From Synchiropus splendidus (Eukaryota; Chordata; Actinopteri; Syngnathiformes; Callionymidae), in NCBI RefSeq assembly GCF_027744825.2, contig NC_071335.1, positions 15,814,501 through 15,878,500 of the forward strand: a DNA stretch of 64,000 bases, in the 5' to 3' direction. The number at the start of each line of letters is the position of its first letter. Positions within the stretch are counted from its first letter, which is position 1. A model generated the notes under the pieces. It saw only the letters and a program-made list of their open reading frames with translations, was not told the origin of the DNA and did no database searches. Positions 1 through 10,106 of this stretch are shown piece after piece. A program made the translations under genes and the position numbers.

Positions 1-660
1 GTCTGGAACTGTGAAGATGGTTTAATCCACAGTCACCAACACTGACTGATGGGGAACGTTTTGAAACAGCAGAACAGACATATTCCATCAGCAGTTTCTG
101 GTGAAGTTCATGTCGCACTCGGGATCCCACCATGCCGTGGGAGCCAGGCACAAGTTCAGCGGGTCAGCAGCACTTTGCTCGCAGGGCTCTCTTGAGCCTT
201 GGATGGCAGCGTCGGTGAGGACGTCAGAGCCAAACTCCCTGGTGCTGGAAACACCCACTGACCACAAAGCAATTCACATGTTTGTCCAGAGCAAGCTGCT
301 TTTCACCTTCACAACGGAGGTCTTTTTGCTGTTGGCTTGTCTGCGCTCAAAATAGAACAAATGATTCCATTTTGGGAGTGATGATATCACTGCAGGGATG
401 AAATCTTATTGCAGAACTAACCATCTATGAACCAAGACAGAAATGTTTATATTAAGTCTTGATGGTTGCTTTCTTTTTCGCCGTGATGCTGACCTTCAAC
501 TTCCTTTACTCATGTCACGTTTGTTCCCACAAGAAGGAAATGCCACGGCTAACCATGAAACTGTTCAATGTTCAATTTAGTTGTTTTTTTTTTAGTTGAA
601 TTCAGTTTTTAGTTGATATGTCAGTACGATCGCTGAGTACAGACTTCAATATTCCAGTCT
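1..660. repeat. Left copy of a segmental duplication (flank of receptor A)
   Basis: Bases 1 to about 533 are closely similar to about 11068-11562, and the similarity resumes beyond a transposon at about 3194 (matching about 11778 onward). This is therefore the 3' flank of a duplicated receptor unit. No convincing coding exon is visible here. The matching copy lacks the DIRS element found at 710-3168, so that element probably arrived after the duplication. Confidence 0.7.
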
Positions 661-709
661 GAAACGGTATCTATCTAATAGAGTTAATGTTAGAAAAATG
701 ATTCTATTT

Positions 710-839
710 CATATGTGCTCCGCCCTCTAACGGCCTTCGCTGTTGGTTAATCCACATCGAGGCACTGGCCTCGGCCTGAGACTTCAATTGATTGGCTCTC
801 CGCCCAGGAAGGTACCACCCACCACGTATAACTCTCCCC
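710..839 (+). repeat. DIRS left inverted terminal repeat
   Basis: The reverse complement matches 3040-3168 over about 130 bp with only scattered differences. Its outer end reads CATATGTGCTCCGCCCTC. Confidence 0.8.
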
Positions 840-918
840 TAATAGAGGTCTACGCACATATTCGTAGAACCTGGGTTATGTGAGTAACCATCATTACTAT
901 TTCATATGTGCCCCGCCT
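840..918 (-). repeat. DIRS internal complementary region (candidate)
   Basis: Just inside the left inverted repeat, the outer-end motif recurs in direct orientation: CTATTTCATATGTGC followed by C/T CCGCC occurs at about 703-718 and again at about 897-914. In known DIRS elements an internal region repeats the terminal sequences and templates end completion through a circular intermediate. The assignment here is inference from position and the repeated end motif. Confidence 0.5.
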
Positions 919-1440
919 TCACTATTGGTCTCTCAGATAGTTCTGAGCAAAGGTCGAAGCAGATGACCAAGAAGCTGCTTGACAGAAAAGCACAGCAGAT
1001 GAGGAAATGGCCCTCCGGAGCCACAGAGCCCTCAGCCTTGTATGCGGCAGAAATGGCCATACAAACCCAGTGGGCAAGACGCTGTGACGTGACAGCTTTA
1101 CCCTTCAGATTTCCTCCGTAACAGGCCAAACAGTCAGTCAGACGAAAGTCTTTTGTCCTGTCAACATAGCAAGCTAGGGCCCACACCGGGCACAACCGGT
1201 GCATCCTAGCCTCCTGGTCAGTCTGATGAGGCGGGGAATAAAAAGCCCTCAACATCAGGACTTGAGAGTCGTAATGACCTTCGGTCGGAAAACCGGGTTC
1301 GGATGAAGAGTGACAGAAGTCCGACCTCCACCAAATGACATGCACCGTGAGCTCACTGACAAGGCTGTCAGATCACTCACTCTCTTAGCAGAAGCTAAGG
1401 CCAGAAGCAGAGACGTCATCAAGGACAGTATATCCAGCGA
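902..1440 (-). pseudogene. DIRS tyrosine recombinase fragment
   Basis: Minus-strand reading that runs across two frames (about 1255-1440 and 902-1345). It contains the phrase LLLALASAKRVSDLTALS, typical of the recombinase core of DIRS elements, followed in the second frame by DRTKDFRLTDCLACYGG and ISAAYKAEG, also typical. The two frames show at least one frameshift, and the N-terminal part is missing because of the internal deletion, so it cannot encode an active enzyme. Confidence 0.65.
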
Positions 1441-2153
1441 AGTGGCCGCCAGCTTGACCACCAAATGTGCTGCCGACATGAGACCTAATAAGGTCATCAC
1501 CTTGCTCACTCTAAATCTCTGGTCATTTCTCGCCACCGTCACCGCGAGGAGAAGTTTTGACAACCTCTCGCCTGACAGACGCTCTGTCATGGATCCAGAG
1601 TCGAGGAGAATCCACAGATATTGAGGGGAAGTGCTGGGCTGCAGCGCACTCTTCTGGAGGTTGACCGCAAAGCCCAGACGTCTGATGTGCTGCAGCACAG
1701 TCTCCGTGTGACGGCGCACTTCGACCTCTGAAGCCGGCAGATTGACCAATTGTCCAGGATCCTCACGTCTGCTGATCTGAGCGGCTCCAACGCCGCATCC
1801 ACCACCTTCGAGAAGGTCCGTGGAACCAGAGAATACCCGTAGGGCAGCCGGTCGAACTGGTAACATTTGTCTCCCACTGAAAACCTCAGGTTGCAAAATG
1901 GGGACGTGGAAATACGCTGTCTGATTGTCAGCTTCCTGAACAAGCGGGAAGAGATGTAAGCATTCAGCCGTCGAAGATCCAGGATGGGTCTGAGACCTCC
2001 TGACCTCTTGGGTCTGGACCTCTGGCCGCCTCCTGCTCCAGACACAGTCGTTCTACTGGGGAGCGAGGAGACGTAACGTGGATCCCCGCGAACTCGGGGG
2101 GGTGGCGACAGAACTGAAGTGCGTAGCCCCTGCTCGATGTTCTGTTTAACCAA
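1440..2153 (-). pseudogene. DIRS reverse transcriptase / RNase H fragment
   Basis: The minus-strand ORF at 1587-2153 has the DIRS reverse-transcriptase opening GGLRPILDLRRLN, then LPYGYSLVPRTFSKV of the palm region. Where a YLDDW-type catalytic box is expected, the frame reads ILDNW, so the catalytic aspartate pair is not intact. The downstream part continues in another frame (1440-1750) with LQHIRRLGFAVNLQKS and VMTLLGLMSAA, which resemble the RT-thumb/RNase H region. Frameshifts and deletion make this a relic. Confidence 0.7.
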
Positions 2154-2359
2154 GGGGGCCGCACAAATCCACCCACACCGAGTGGAAGTCGAAAGGGCCG
2201 TGTGTCGCCGTCCCGACTCGCTCTAGTCACCGTGAGCCGTGATTTTCTGTCAACATGGGCGACGTCATCAGCGAGGGAAGCCGGGAGATGAAGTCCGCTG
2301 CTTGACTCCGTGACCGGATGATTGCTCAGCACAGCCGCACTGGGTTCATTTGACGCAGG

Positions 2360-2980
2360 CTATGTAAAATGGCCGCCAGTGACAAAAACAGCAGGGGCAG
2401 CTGGGAGACAGAGCCCTCCATGTCGGCCGACACTCACCCGAGCGCCTGAAAAGCACGGACCGGACCTCCCGGCCGCAGGCGGTGCAAGATGGCTGCCGGT
2501 GAGGACAGCCCCAGGGGCCGGTGGGAGACGAAGTTCCTTAAGCCGGCCAGCACTCACCTGTGCGTTTGAAGAACTTGGACCAGGCCGACAGGACACGGGC
2601 GCTGCAAGATGGTCAACGCTCGAAGGAGCTAGTGTTAGCTTAGCATTTTTTGCTAGTGAACACGAAGGATGAACACAAGGGAGGCCGATGGAACCGGACT
2701 CAGGCCGGCCCATAAAAGCGGCACGCAAGCGCAACAACCCACACAAATTGGGTTGAGCGGGTTGAGGAGGCTGGGTTGCTGGAAGGGAGGCCGACTCCTG
2801 GTCGACTCCCTTCCAGCGTGCTAGACCCGCCTGCCTGCGGCGCTCTTCTCCTGGAAGAGCCACGTAGGTGGGACACGAGTCCAGCAGTTTCAGGTGCTCA
2901 GGTCCCAAGCAGACGACGCAGGCGTCATGCTTGTCCAACTCACCGAGGGAATCAGCACAAGACGAACAGGAATGCTCCAT
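2360..2980 (-). pseudogene. DIRS ORF1 (Gag-like) N-terminal part
   Basis: A 206-codon ORF starting at ATG 2978-2980. Its N terminus has a cysteine/histidine cluster (CSSC, then KHDACVVCLGPEHLKLL) that matches the putative nucleic-acid binding start of DIRS ORF1 proteins. The rest is low-complexity, proline- and alanine-rich and probably decayed. It is the first ORF of the element in its own orientation, upstream of the RT fragment. Confidence 0.55.
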
Positions 2981-3039
2981 GTTAAGCCGATGGTTGAAGT
3001 CGCAGGCTGAGTGGAAAAAGGAGCTGAGCGACGGGAGCA

Positions 3040-3168
3040 GGGGAGATTTATACGTGGTGGGTGGTGCCTTCCTGGCCGGAGAGCCAATCGATCGAAGTCT
3101 CAGGCGAGGCCAGTGCCTCGATGTGGATTAACCAACAGCGAAGGCCGTTAGAGAGCGGAGCACACATG
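3040..3168 (-). repeat. DIRS right inverted terminal repeat
   Basis: Inverted partner of 710-839; its outer end read outward-in is CATGTGTGCTCCGCTCTC. Confidence 0.8.
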
Positions 3169-3193
3169 AAATAGAAATGGAAACACTGTTGTT

Positions 3194-5300
3194 ACGTGCT
3201 CCATCCATCACTGTCGACATGAGCAGAGTTCCTGCTCTGGTGCGCTGTTCTTCTGTGACATCGCTTACAATATACTTCCACCTTGCGACCAGCTAGAGTT
3301 ACTACAGCAGCATCACGATGGCCAAGTAGACAGAAGTTCACCAGGTGGGACGTTCACTGCTTCTGATATGTTTCATGGATATTCAAGAATATTTTCATGG
3401 ACCATTGCTTGTTAAAAATATTTACTAAAAAAGATAAGAAAAAAAAAAGCTATATGGACAAATATTACAAACAAAACTTTACTCATCACATTACTCATCT
3501 AAATCTTTGCACTGCAGGTTTGTTCTACCCTGATAATACATCCAAAAATATCCATGTTCAGTGTCGCAAAGTCAGGGACATCGGCTAGTGTCAGCTGAGA
3601 CAGATCTCTGACTAAAGAAACCACTTGGCGACATGTCACTAAACAGCATGGAGTCAGATGTGAATGCAGCGCTACAGTGAGCAACAGAGAAGGGAAGTCA
3701 GACTGGATCAGCATGAGCTCCTCTGATGGCAGAATAGGTGACCTCCTCAGATGGAGGCCCTTCCATGCTCCTGGGTTGGCTGGAAGGCTCTGTTCACAGT
3801 GACGTCAGAGTAAATGACAGCTGCTGGATCTGGAGAGTTGGTGGAGCGACGGTCTGGTTTTTCAGCTGTTGAAAGGAAGAGCACGGTTGTGATGGTCAAT
3901 ATCTGGTTGGTGGACTCTAAAACGAGCTATGAACAACCTCATGAAGAATAGTCCAACTGTAATTTTGGCCTTCAAACTACTTTCTTCATACTGGAGAACA
4001 CCCTCTATTGAGGCTTCAAACTTTTTTTCCTTCCAGTCGGTTGGTTGTGTCTGATATCAGTCCTGCAAGGCCATAAGGTCAAGGGCGAGTCAGGAGAGAC
4101 TGACTGGGAGAAGGCCTTAAGAAGAGTGCGTGAATTGAGGAACAAGGGTGTGGAAAAAGGGCAGAAGGAATGTGAGCAATGTTGGAGAGAAGGGCACTGG
4201 CTGGACTGGTTTGGCTTCCATATTCTGTGACCTAAAGACGTGTGCACCACTGCTTTCCATTCATACCAGAGGATGCTCCCAGGCATCGCCTTCGTTGGAG
4301 GCAGAACAAGGGAAGGACCAGAACCAGAACCCCACAGCAAATACCGCGTCCGATGTACACCACAGTTTCTACAAAACACAGAGCAGTACTTCAACTTTTG
4401 TCTTATAGCCAGTCTTTTTACCTACCGCAATGGGTATTACCTGAGGATGGAGGTGGTTCTGGTACTACATCTGGCGCATCAGTAACGTTCCCCTTCACCG
4501 CAACATTTTTATTGTTCTCTCCAGTTATTTTCATCTCTGGCGTAATTGCGTTCTTTTTGTCTTCATTTTCTTTCTTCTCTTGAGGCTCTGATACAGAAAG
4601 TGAAAGTACATATTATATGGATCTAGCTTCCAGTGAATAGACGACACATACTGCGACCAAATGTGATGCTGATGGCATGAAACCTCTTGAGTTGACTTAC
4701 TTTTGACAACGGTGAGGTCCACTCTATTATATGTGTCCCGGCCAACTCTGTCTATTCCACACCAGTATGTTCCTGAGTCTTTCTCCTCCAGGTTATAAAT
4801 GGTCACATAAAAATTATTCCCTCTGTCAGTTATGTGATACTTGGCTGTGTTTGGACCTTTGCTGGTTATGAGGATATCTTCGTAGTCACATGCTTCTCTG
4901 CAGAAATACTTTGTGTTGCTGTAAGCATTGGAGTGAGAACATGTAATTGTGATATCTTCCCCCTCCTTCCCTGTTAGTGTCAGATCATACGCGTCCACGT
5001 CTGAAACCCCTGCAGAGAACACAAGTACATATAAAATCCCTTTATTGACATGAAACTGTCAATAAAATGTCAAAGAAAATACAAATGAGTGATGAAGCTA
5101 ACAAACATTCTAAAGCAGCAGACTCACCTGCCAGGAAACAGAGCAGAACCACCAGAGAATTGATCTCCATTCTTCTGTCTCAGTGCTTTCTGAGCATCGT
5201 TGTCAGTTTCTCAGGATCCGGCTTCGTTTTTTGGCAAACAACTTCCTATGTTACACACACTTACTTCCTGTGAGGAGATGGTGTGATATTTCTGACTCAC
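3194..5300. repeat. Left copy of duplicated receptor unit (receptor A body)
   Basis: Sequence from about 3194 to about 5300 aligns with about 11778-14900, including the 3' untranslated stretch, all exons and the signal-exon flank. The main differences seen by eye are a 41-bp deletion in this copy near 3782, a LINE insertion in the other copy (about 12980-13795), and different stalk exon lengths (147 versus 192 bp). Confidence 0.7.
3747..5170 (-). CDS. Receptor A: pIgR/CD300-like single-IgV receptor, tail truncated
   Basis: Five exons in coding order: 5128-5170 (signal peptide MEINSLVVLLCFLAG), 4701-5009 (IgV), 4441-4587 (lysine/glutamate-rich stalk), 4267-4368 (transmembrane), 3747-3865 (tail). 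Joined length is 720 bases, 239 residues, frame kept. The Ig exon has the B-strand cysteine (ITCSHSNAY), KYFC with extra cysteines, and the F-strand DSGTYWCGID box, typical of the polymeric-Ig-receptor/CD300 family. The membrane segment is near VYIGRGICCGVLVLVLP. The tail holds one ITIM (VIYSDV). A 41-bp deletion relative to receptor B then shifts the frame and ends the protein at 3747, losing the later tyrosine motifs. Ligand unknown; it may be a weakened inhibitory receptor or a decaying gene. Confidence 0.75.
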
Positions 5301-5518
5301 GTGAGCAAGACGCAGCCCTGATGTTCAACAATTTCAACTTCTGATCAGCTGACTCATTGCACCGTGGTTGTTGGATCCATTTTAGTGATTCAGCAACAAG
5401 CAACAGGTTCAGTTGGATTGTTGTACAGGAATGTGTTGTTACTGTTTTATTGTTAGTACACTTCAGTGCATGAGACAGAGCCGTCATGGGGGGCGGGGTT
5501 AAAGTGAGATTTAAGTTT
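5171..5518. other. Upstream flank of receptor A
   Basis: No exon is seen between the receptor A start codon and the Ty3/gypsy insertion. The 5' untranslated region and promoter of receptor A must lie here or have been displaced: the Ty3/gypsy element starts only about 350 bp upstream of the ATG. Confidence 0.5.
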
Positions 5519-5523
5519 AAATC
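5519..5523. repeat. Target-site duplication (left) of Ty3/gypsy element
   Basis: AAATC directly precedes the left LTR and recurs at 10308-10312 directly after the right LTR. Five bases is the usual size for Ty3/gypsy integration. Confidence 0.85.
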
Positions 5524-5730
5524 TGTTATATCTCTCGACACTGATTCCTCATAGGAACACAGGTTCAAATATCCCGGAGAGAAACGACACCACAGCTGTT
5601 GTTTTTGGGCACACTTCTTCGGTTTTCTTTTACTATACAGATAGAACACAAACAACACTCAATCAATACAGACGCCACCTAATGTTGTAATGTTGTCTCA
5701 ACATAGCATCCATTAATCCCATACACAACA
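5524..5730 (-). repeat. 3' LTR of Ty3/gypsy element
   Basis: 207 bp, nearly identical to 10107-10307. It carries a 6-bp extra segment (near GTTGTAAT) relative to the partner. Confidence 0.92.
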
Positions 5731-5886
5731 TTCCTCCCCACTAAGATATGTTGTCAACAAACAATTTATCTATCTATATCTATACATATGTAGGTATAAC
5801 ATATTGACCATTCAACTATTAACTATACTGAAACAATACCCTGATGACTGAACATTACATCTCTATATGAACTATGCCATGTGAAT

Positions 5887-7329
5887 TTACTCATCACGGT
5901 AACGAGCTGGTGGTTTAGTGATTTTCACAGGATAGCGTCTAATTTGTGGTGTTATCCCTGTCTGTCTATCCTTTGTAGGTTCACTTATCTGACTGCTCTT
6001 AGGTGAATCAGTAACTCCAATCCACACATCATTCTTTTCAGAGTGAGTTTTCTCAGTGTTAGGTTGTGGATCACTAGCACTCTGAGGCAATAACACTGGG
6101 CCTATGGATGGGTGCACTGTTGTGTCCTGAGACTTAAACTCAGACTCTGGGCGTGTCAACATCTGATCAACATGTCTTTTCCATACACCTGGTTCTCCCA
6201 CATTTACCTTGTATGACACTGGACCTGTCTTTTCCAATACAACCCCTTGTGACCACTTCTCTTCCCCCCTCCTATAGTCCCGCACCAACACTGACTCCCC
6301 AACAACAAACTGTCTGTCCTTAGCGTGTTGCCGCTGTAGTTGTTGTGCCTCCTGTGACCTGTGTACTACCCCAGCAACACTGGGTTTCAAACAGTCCAGC
6401 CGCGAACGCAGCCTGCGTCCAAGGAACAGCATGGCTGGTGATTCCTGTGTCGTGGCGTGGGGGGTGTTGCGGTAGGTCAGCAGAAATGAATCCAGACGTT
6501 GCTGCACTGGTGCTGTACCTTTGGAGGATTTCAATGCATGCTTGAACGTTTGCACAAAACGCTCAGCCAAACCATTGGTGGCAGGATGATATGGTGCAGA
6601 TCGAATGTGTTTGACTCCATTTAACCACAGAAACGTACTGAAGTCTTCTGAACAAAACTGAGGTCCATTGTCACTGACAAGAATGTGGGGGGTGCCATAG
6701 CGACTAAAAAGTTCCCTCAGCACTTGAATAGTCCTGTTAGCTGTGGTACTGTCCATAATATGCACTTCAGGCCACTTGGAATGGGCGTCCACAGCGACCA
6801 GGTACATATGTCCTTCAAATGGACCAGCAAAGTCCACGTGTATCCTTTCCCAGGGACTGGAGGGCCACATCCATGGGTGGAGAGGTGCGAGCCCAGGCTC
6901 TTTTTGTACACGCTGACATGAGGGGCAGGATTTAGCCTGGAGCTCAATCTGTGAATCAATGCCGGGCCACCATACATAACTGCGTGCCAAGGACTTCATC
7001 CTCACCACACCTGGATGTGCTGCGTGTAACTCCTTCAGAACGTGGGGGCGCAGTTTAGGTGGAACTATCACTCTCACACCCCATATGAGACAGTCCTGCT
7101 GTATTGTGAGATCATGGCGACGCAGTTTATAAGGTGACAACTTCTCATCTGCATCTTTTGCAGCTGGAAAACGACCAGTCGAGACCATTTCTAGGATGTG
7201 AGACAAAATGGGATCAGACTTGGTGTGACGTCTGATTTCAGCGTTACTAACTGGTAGCATGTCCAGCTGGGCAGTGTAGAACACCTCTACTGCGCTTGGT
7301 GTCTCGTGATGGACATGAGGAAGTGGCAA
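5887..7329 (-). CDS. Ty3/gypsy integrase region of Pol
   Basis: A 480-codon open frame. The N-terminal HHCC zinc finger is present (HAAHPG ... CPSCQ). The catalytic core shows the first aspartate in IHVDFAGPF, the second in LVSDNGPQF and a glutamate further on. The C-terminal part has a GPY/F-like module (TGPVSY). It is the 3' part of Pol, separated from RNase H by the frameshift near 7385, so it is not translated in frame with the upstream polyprotein without correction. No chromodomain is recognised. Confidence 0.85.
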   Translation of the reverse strand: MPLPHVHHETPSAVEVFYTAQLDMLPVSNAEIRRHTKSDPILSHILEMVSTGRFPAAKDADEKLSPYKLRRHDLTIQQDCLIWGVRVIVPPKLRPHVLKELHAAHPGVVRMKSLARSYVWWPGIDSQIELQAKSCPSCQRVQKEPGLAPLHPWMWPSSPWERIHVDFAGPFEGHMYLVAVDAHSKWPEVHIMDSTTANRTIQVLRELFSRYGTPHILVSDNGPQFCSEDFSTFLWLNGVKHIRSAPYHPATNGLAERFVQTFKHALKSSKGTAPVQQRLDSFLLTYRNTPHATTQESPAMLFLGRRLRSRLDCLKPSVAGVVHRSQEAQQLQRQHAKDRQFVVGESVLVRDYRRGEEKWSQGVVLEKTGPVSYKVNVGEPGVWKRHVDQMLTRPESEFKSQDTTVHPSIGPVLLPQSASDPQPNTEKTHSEKNDVWIGVTDSPKSSQISEPTKDRQTGITPQIRRYPVKITKPPARYRDE

Positions 7330-7342
7330 CCTTGACAGTCCA

Positions 7343-8557
7343 TCAGCATTTGCATGTAAAGAACCCTTCCTGTATTCGCTGCGCTGACAGGAGAAGTGCC
7401 CATCGCTGCATCCTAGCCGCAGCCATTGATGGTGTACTTTTCAGTGGGCTCAAGATGGAGGTCAGTGGACGATGGTCAGTGAGCAGCGTGAACTTGTTAC
7501 CATAAAGATACTGGTGGAACTTGCGTACTCCAAAGACTATCGCCAAGGCCTCTATCTCTATCTGAGCATAATTTTGCTCTGCTTTGCTTAGAGTTCGGGA
7601 TGCATATGCTATGGGTCTTTCAGCACCATCAGGCATGATGTGTGAAAGCACTGCCCCAACCCCGTAGGGCGAAGCATCACATGCCAAACGAAGAGGAAGC
7701 CCTGAGTTGTAGTGGGTCAGCACTTCTTGTGACACTAGTAGTGTTTTTGCTTTCTGGAATGCTGACTCACAGGCAGGTGTCCACTGCCACTTCTTCTCTT
7801 TGTTCAGCAGTTCATTTAATGGTTGCAAGACAGTAGCTAGGTCAGGAATGAAACGACCATAATAGTTTAACATTCCCAGGAATGAACGTAGCTGAGTGAC
7901 ATCACCTGGTGCTGGTGCTTCCACAATAGCACGTACCTTATCTGGAGATTTGTGGAGACCAGCAGCATCAATGATATGGCCCAGGTATTCCACGGACTCC
8001 TGGAAAAACATGCACTTCTCACGCTTGAGGTGCAGGTCATACTCCTCTAGCCTGCCCAGGACTGCATCCAGTGTTTTCAGATGTGTCTGCTTATCAGGAC
8101 CACTGATGAGGATGTCGTCCAGATAACAGTGAGTATATGGCAGTCCAAGTAGCACTTGGTCCATGGCTTTCTGGAACAAGACAGGCGATGACGCTACACC
8201 GAATGGCAAACGGTTAAATCTGAATAGTCCTTTCTGTGTAGAGATTGTCAACAGCTTTTTAGACTCCTCTTCCACCTCAATCTGTAGATATGCATTTGAC
8301 AGATCCAACTTGCTGAAATGTTGACCTCCTGATAGTGATGCAAAAAGGTCCTCAATGCGTGGAATGGGGTATTTATCAACACAGAGGGCTGGGTTGATGG
8401 TGACTATGAAATCCCCACAAAGTCTCACTGTACCATCTTTTTTGCTGACTGGCACCACTGGTGTTCCCCAGTCACTATGCTCCACTGGCGAAATCACTCC
8501 CAGGTCTGTTAAACGTTTCAGCTCTGCTTCTACTCGAGGTCGAAGAGCATAAGCCAC
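7343..8557 (-). CDS. Ty3/gypsy reverse transcriptase and RNase H region of Pol
   Basis: About 404 codons. Reverse transcriptase motifs are LCGDFIVTINP, FNRLPFGVASSP and the catalytic YLDDILISG. RNase H follows, with LACDASPYGVGAVL and LLTDHRPL. The frame is continuous with the upstream protease reading except for one TGA at 8561-8563. It ends early, just after RMQRWALLLSA, because of a short deletion near 7385 that shifts the frame before the linker to integrase. Confidence 0.88.
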   Translation of the reverse strand: MAYALRPRVEAELKRLTDLGVISPVEHSDWGTPVVPVSKKDGTVRLCGDFIVTINPALCVDKYPIPRIEDLFASLSGGQHFSKLDLSNAYLQIEVEEESKKLLTISTQKGLFRFNRLPFGVASSPVLFQKAMDQVLLGLPYTHCYLDDILISGPDKQTHLKTLDAVLGRLEEYDLHLKREKCMFFQESVEYLGHIIDAAGLHKSPDKVRAIVEAPAPGDVTQLRSFLGMLNYYGRFIPDLATVLQPLNELLNKEKKWQWTPACESAFQKAKTLLVSQEVLTHYNSGLPLRLACDASPYGVGAVLSHIMPDGAERPIAYASRTLSKAEQNYAQIEIEALAIVFGVRKFHQYLYGNKFTLLTDHRPLTSILSPLKSTPSMAAARMQRWALLLSAQRIQEGFFTCKC

Positions 8558-8560
8558 GTT

Positions 8561-9955
8561 TCATGGAGGACAGAATTTTGGTATACTGTCAGGTCTCAAG
8601 GTCAGTCGGGCTTGAATTCCTTTCATGGTGCCTAGCTGTTGAGAGAAAACAGCTGAGTGTCTCTTTAACACTGTCTCCAAGTTTTCTTTTTCTACTTGCT
8701 CTGTAGTATACACAGTTCTTGAGTCTTTCCAGTTCAACTTAATTACTCTCAGCCACTCTCTGCCAAACAATGGAGGTGCGTCCACTTTCACTACATACAA
8801 AGGCAGTTTAGCCTGTTGTTTATTTAACTTTACTTGCACTTTGATGACCCCTTCTGGTGCCAGTGGTTCTCCCGTGTATGTCTTTAATATGACGTCTGTA
8901 GGTTGTAGGGGCAGCTTACTCAGAGTACTTTTGTATAATTTCAAAGGAATCAATGACACTGCAGCTCCTGTATCCAACTCCATCTCCATTTTCTTTCCAT
9001 GAATTTCAGGCAACACAGATATGCGTGAATATCTGCCTTTCTGAGGCAAAGAATATAGCCCCAACTCACAGTCTGTGTCAGATTTTGTGTCTTCACTTTC
9101 ACTATTGCCTTCTCTGGTCTCTACATGATATATTCTTTTCTTTTTATCTTTTGCACCATGTTTCTTTGTATTGCCTCTCTGTTCCAGTCTTTGTGGTTTC
9201 CTTTCTTTGGCTTGGTTACTTTTGTCTTTACTCCTGCACATGCGTTTGGTGTGGCCTTTCCTCCCACACTGATGGCAATCGCGATCCTTATACCAGCAGT
9301 CCTCTTCTGAGTGATTCATCTTCCCACAGCGGCGGCATCTTTCACCTCTCTGTGCCAACACGGCGTTCACTTTGAGCGAGCTGCTTAATTGCTGGATGTC
9401 GCGCGCAGCCGTCTCAGCTGTCACTGCGTAATCCACTGCTTTCTGAAAGGTGAGGTCTTTCTCCGTTAAAAGACGCTTCTGCACGGTGTCACACTTTAAT
9501 CCGCACACGAATCTGTCTCGTAGTGCCTCTTCCAGATAAGCACCAAACTCACAATGTTCTGACAATCCCTTTAGTACAGCCACATACTGTGCCACAGTTT
9601 CGTCTTCACCCTGGTTCCGCTTGTGGAATCGGAATCTTTCCGCTATAACGAGCGGTCTCGGTGCGAAATGAGTTCGCAAAACCTCCACAACATTGTCATA
9701 GTCTCGTTCCCCCGGCTTGTCAGGAGCAACCAAACTGCGGAGAAGTCCATAAGTCTTTGCCCCCATCACACTAAACAGCACCGGCAATCTCTTCGCGGAC
9801 CGGATCTCATTAGCCAGGACGTAATGTTCAAAACGTTCAATATACGTTGTCCACGGTTCTCTGGTTTCATCGAAAGGTTCCATAGTTCCAATCATTCCCG
9901 CCATTGTGCGTCTTTCGGTGAGCTCCACGGACTCCTCGGATGAAGACTGGCTCAT
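8561..9955 (-). CDS. Ty3/gypsy Gag and protease region
   Basis: A 464-codon ORF beginning at ATG 9953-9955. The N-terminal two-fifths is a Gag capsid-like helical region (PWTTYIERFEHYV, FRFHKRNQGEDETVAQYV). It is followed by two zinc knuckles (CRRCGKMNHSEEDC and CHQCGRKGHTKRMC), a basic linker, and an aspartic protease with the active-site MELDTGAAVSLIPL. Gag and protease share one frame, and the frame would run on into reverse transcriptase but for the stop at 8561-8563. Confidence 0.88.
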   Translation of the reverse strand: MSQSSSEESVELTERRTMAGMIGTMEPFDETREPWTTYIERFEHYVLANEIRSAKRLPVLFSVMGAKTYGLLRSLVAPDKPGERDYDNVVEVLRTHFAPRPLVIAERFRFHKRNQGEDETVAQYVAVLKGLSEHCEFGAYLEEALRDRFVCGLKCDTVQKRLLTEKDLTFQKAVDYAVTAETAARDIQQLSSSLKVNAVLAQRGERCRRCGKMNHSEEDCWYKDRDCHQCGRKGHTKRMCRSKDKSNQAKERKPQRLEQRGNTKKHGAKDKKKRIYHVETREGNSESEDTKSDTDCELGLYSLPQKGRYSRISVLPEIHGKKMEMELDTGAAVSLIPLKLYKSTLSKLPLQPTDVILKTYTGEPLAPEGVIKVQVKLNKQQAKLPLYVVKVDAPPLFGREWLRVIKLNWKDSRTVYTTEQVEKENLETVLKRHSAVFSQQLGTMKGIQARLTLRPDSIPKFCPP

Positions 9956-10106
9956 TAACTCGAAAAAAGTTCACTCCTTAGCTCCGCTCAGTAGCTTGCC
10001 TTCATGCAGCGCGTGGTCGATCTTTTCACGTCCGTCCACACTTGACTCTCACCGGCAGTTCAGATGATGAGAAAAGTTCAGGACTACACGACTCGTCGCC
10101 AATTTA

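Larger units (their letters stand above)
710..3168 (-). mobile_element. DIRS-type tyrosine-recombinase retrotransposon, internally deleted
   Basis: The element is bounded by inverted terminal repeats of about 130 bp (710-839 and 3040-3168). On the minus strand it carries, in order, a Gag-like zinc-binding ORF, a piece of reverse transcriptase/RNase H and a piece of tyrosine recombinase. That order, the inverted ends, and the absence of DDE integrase and direct LTRs define the DIRS order. At about 2.46 kb it is roughly half the usual length: the RT/RNase H reading joins recombinase sequence near 1440, so the middle is lost, and coding frames are broken. It is nonfunctional by inspection. It lies in the 3' flank of receptor A and is absent from the paired duplicate. 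Confidence 0.8.

Noticed and set aside
101..355. Open frame at the left edge
   Set aside because: The duplicate at 11170-11400 does not keep the frame, and there is no recognisable motif; treated as 3' flank.
4531..4640. Receptor A Ig frame running past the exon into intron
   Set aside because: A canonical donor (GTAAGT) follows the Ig exon at 4700 and the stalk exon has its own acceptor; read-through is artefactual.
8953..9375. Plus-strand 140-codon frame in the Ty3/gypsy element
   Set aside because: Antisense of the Gag zinc-knuckle and linker region; no independent support.
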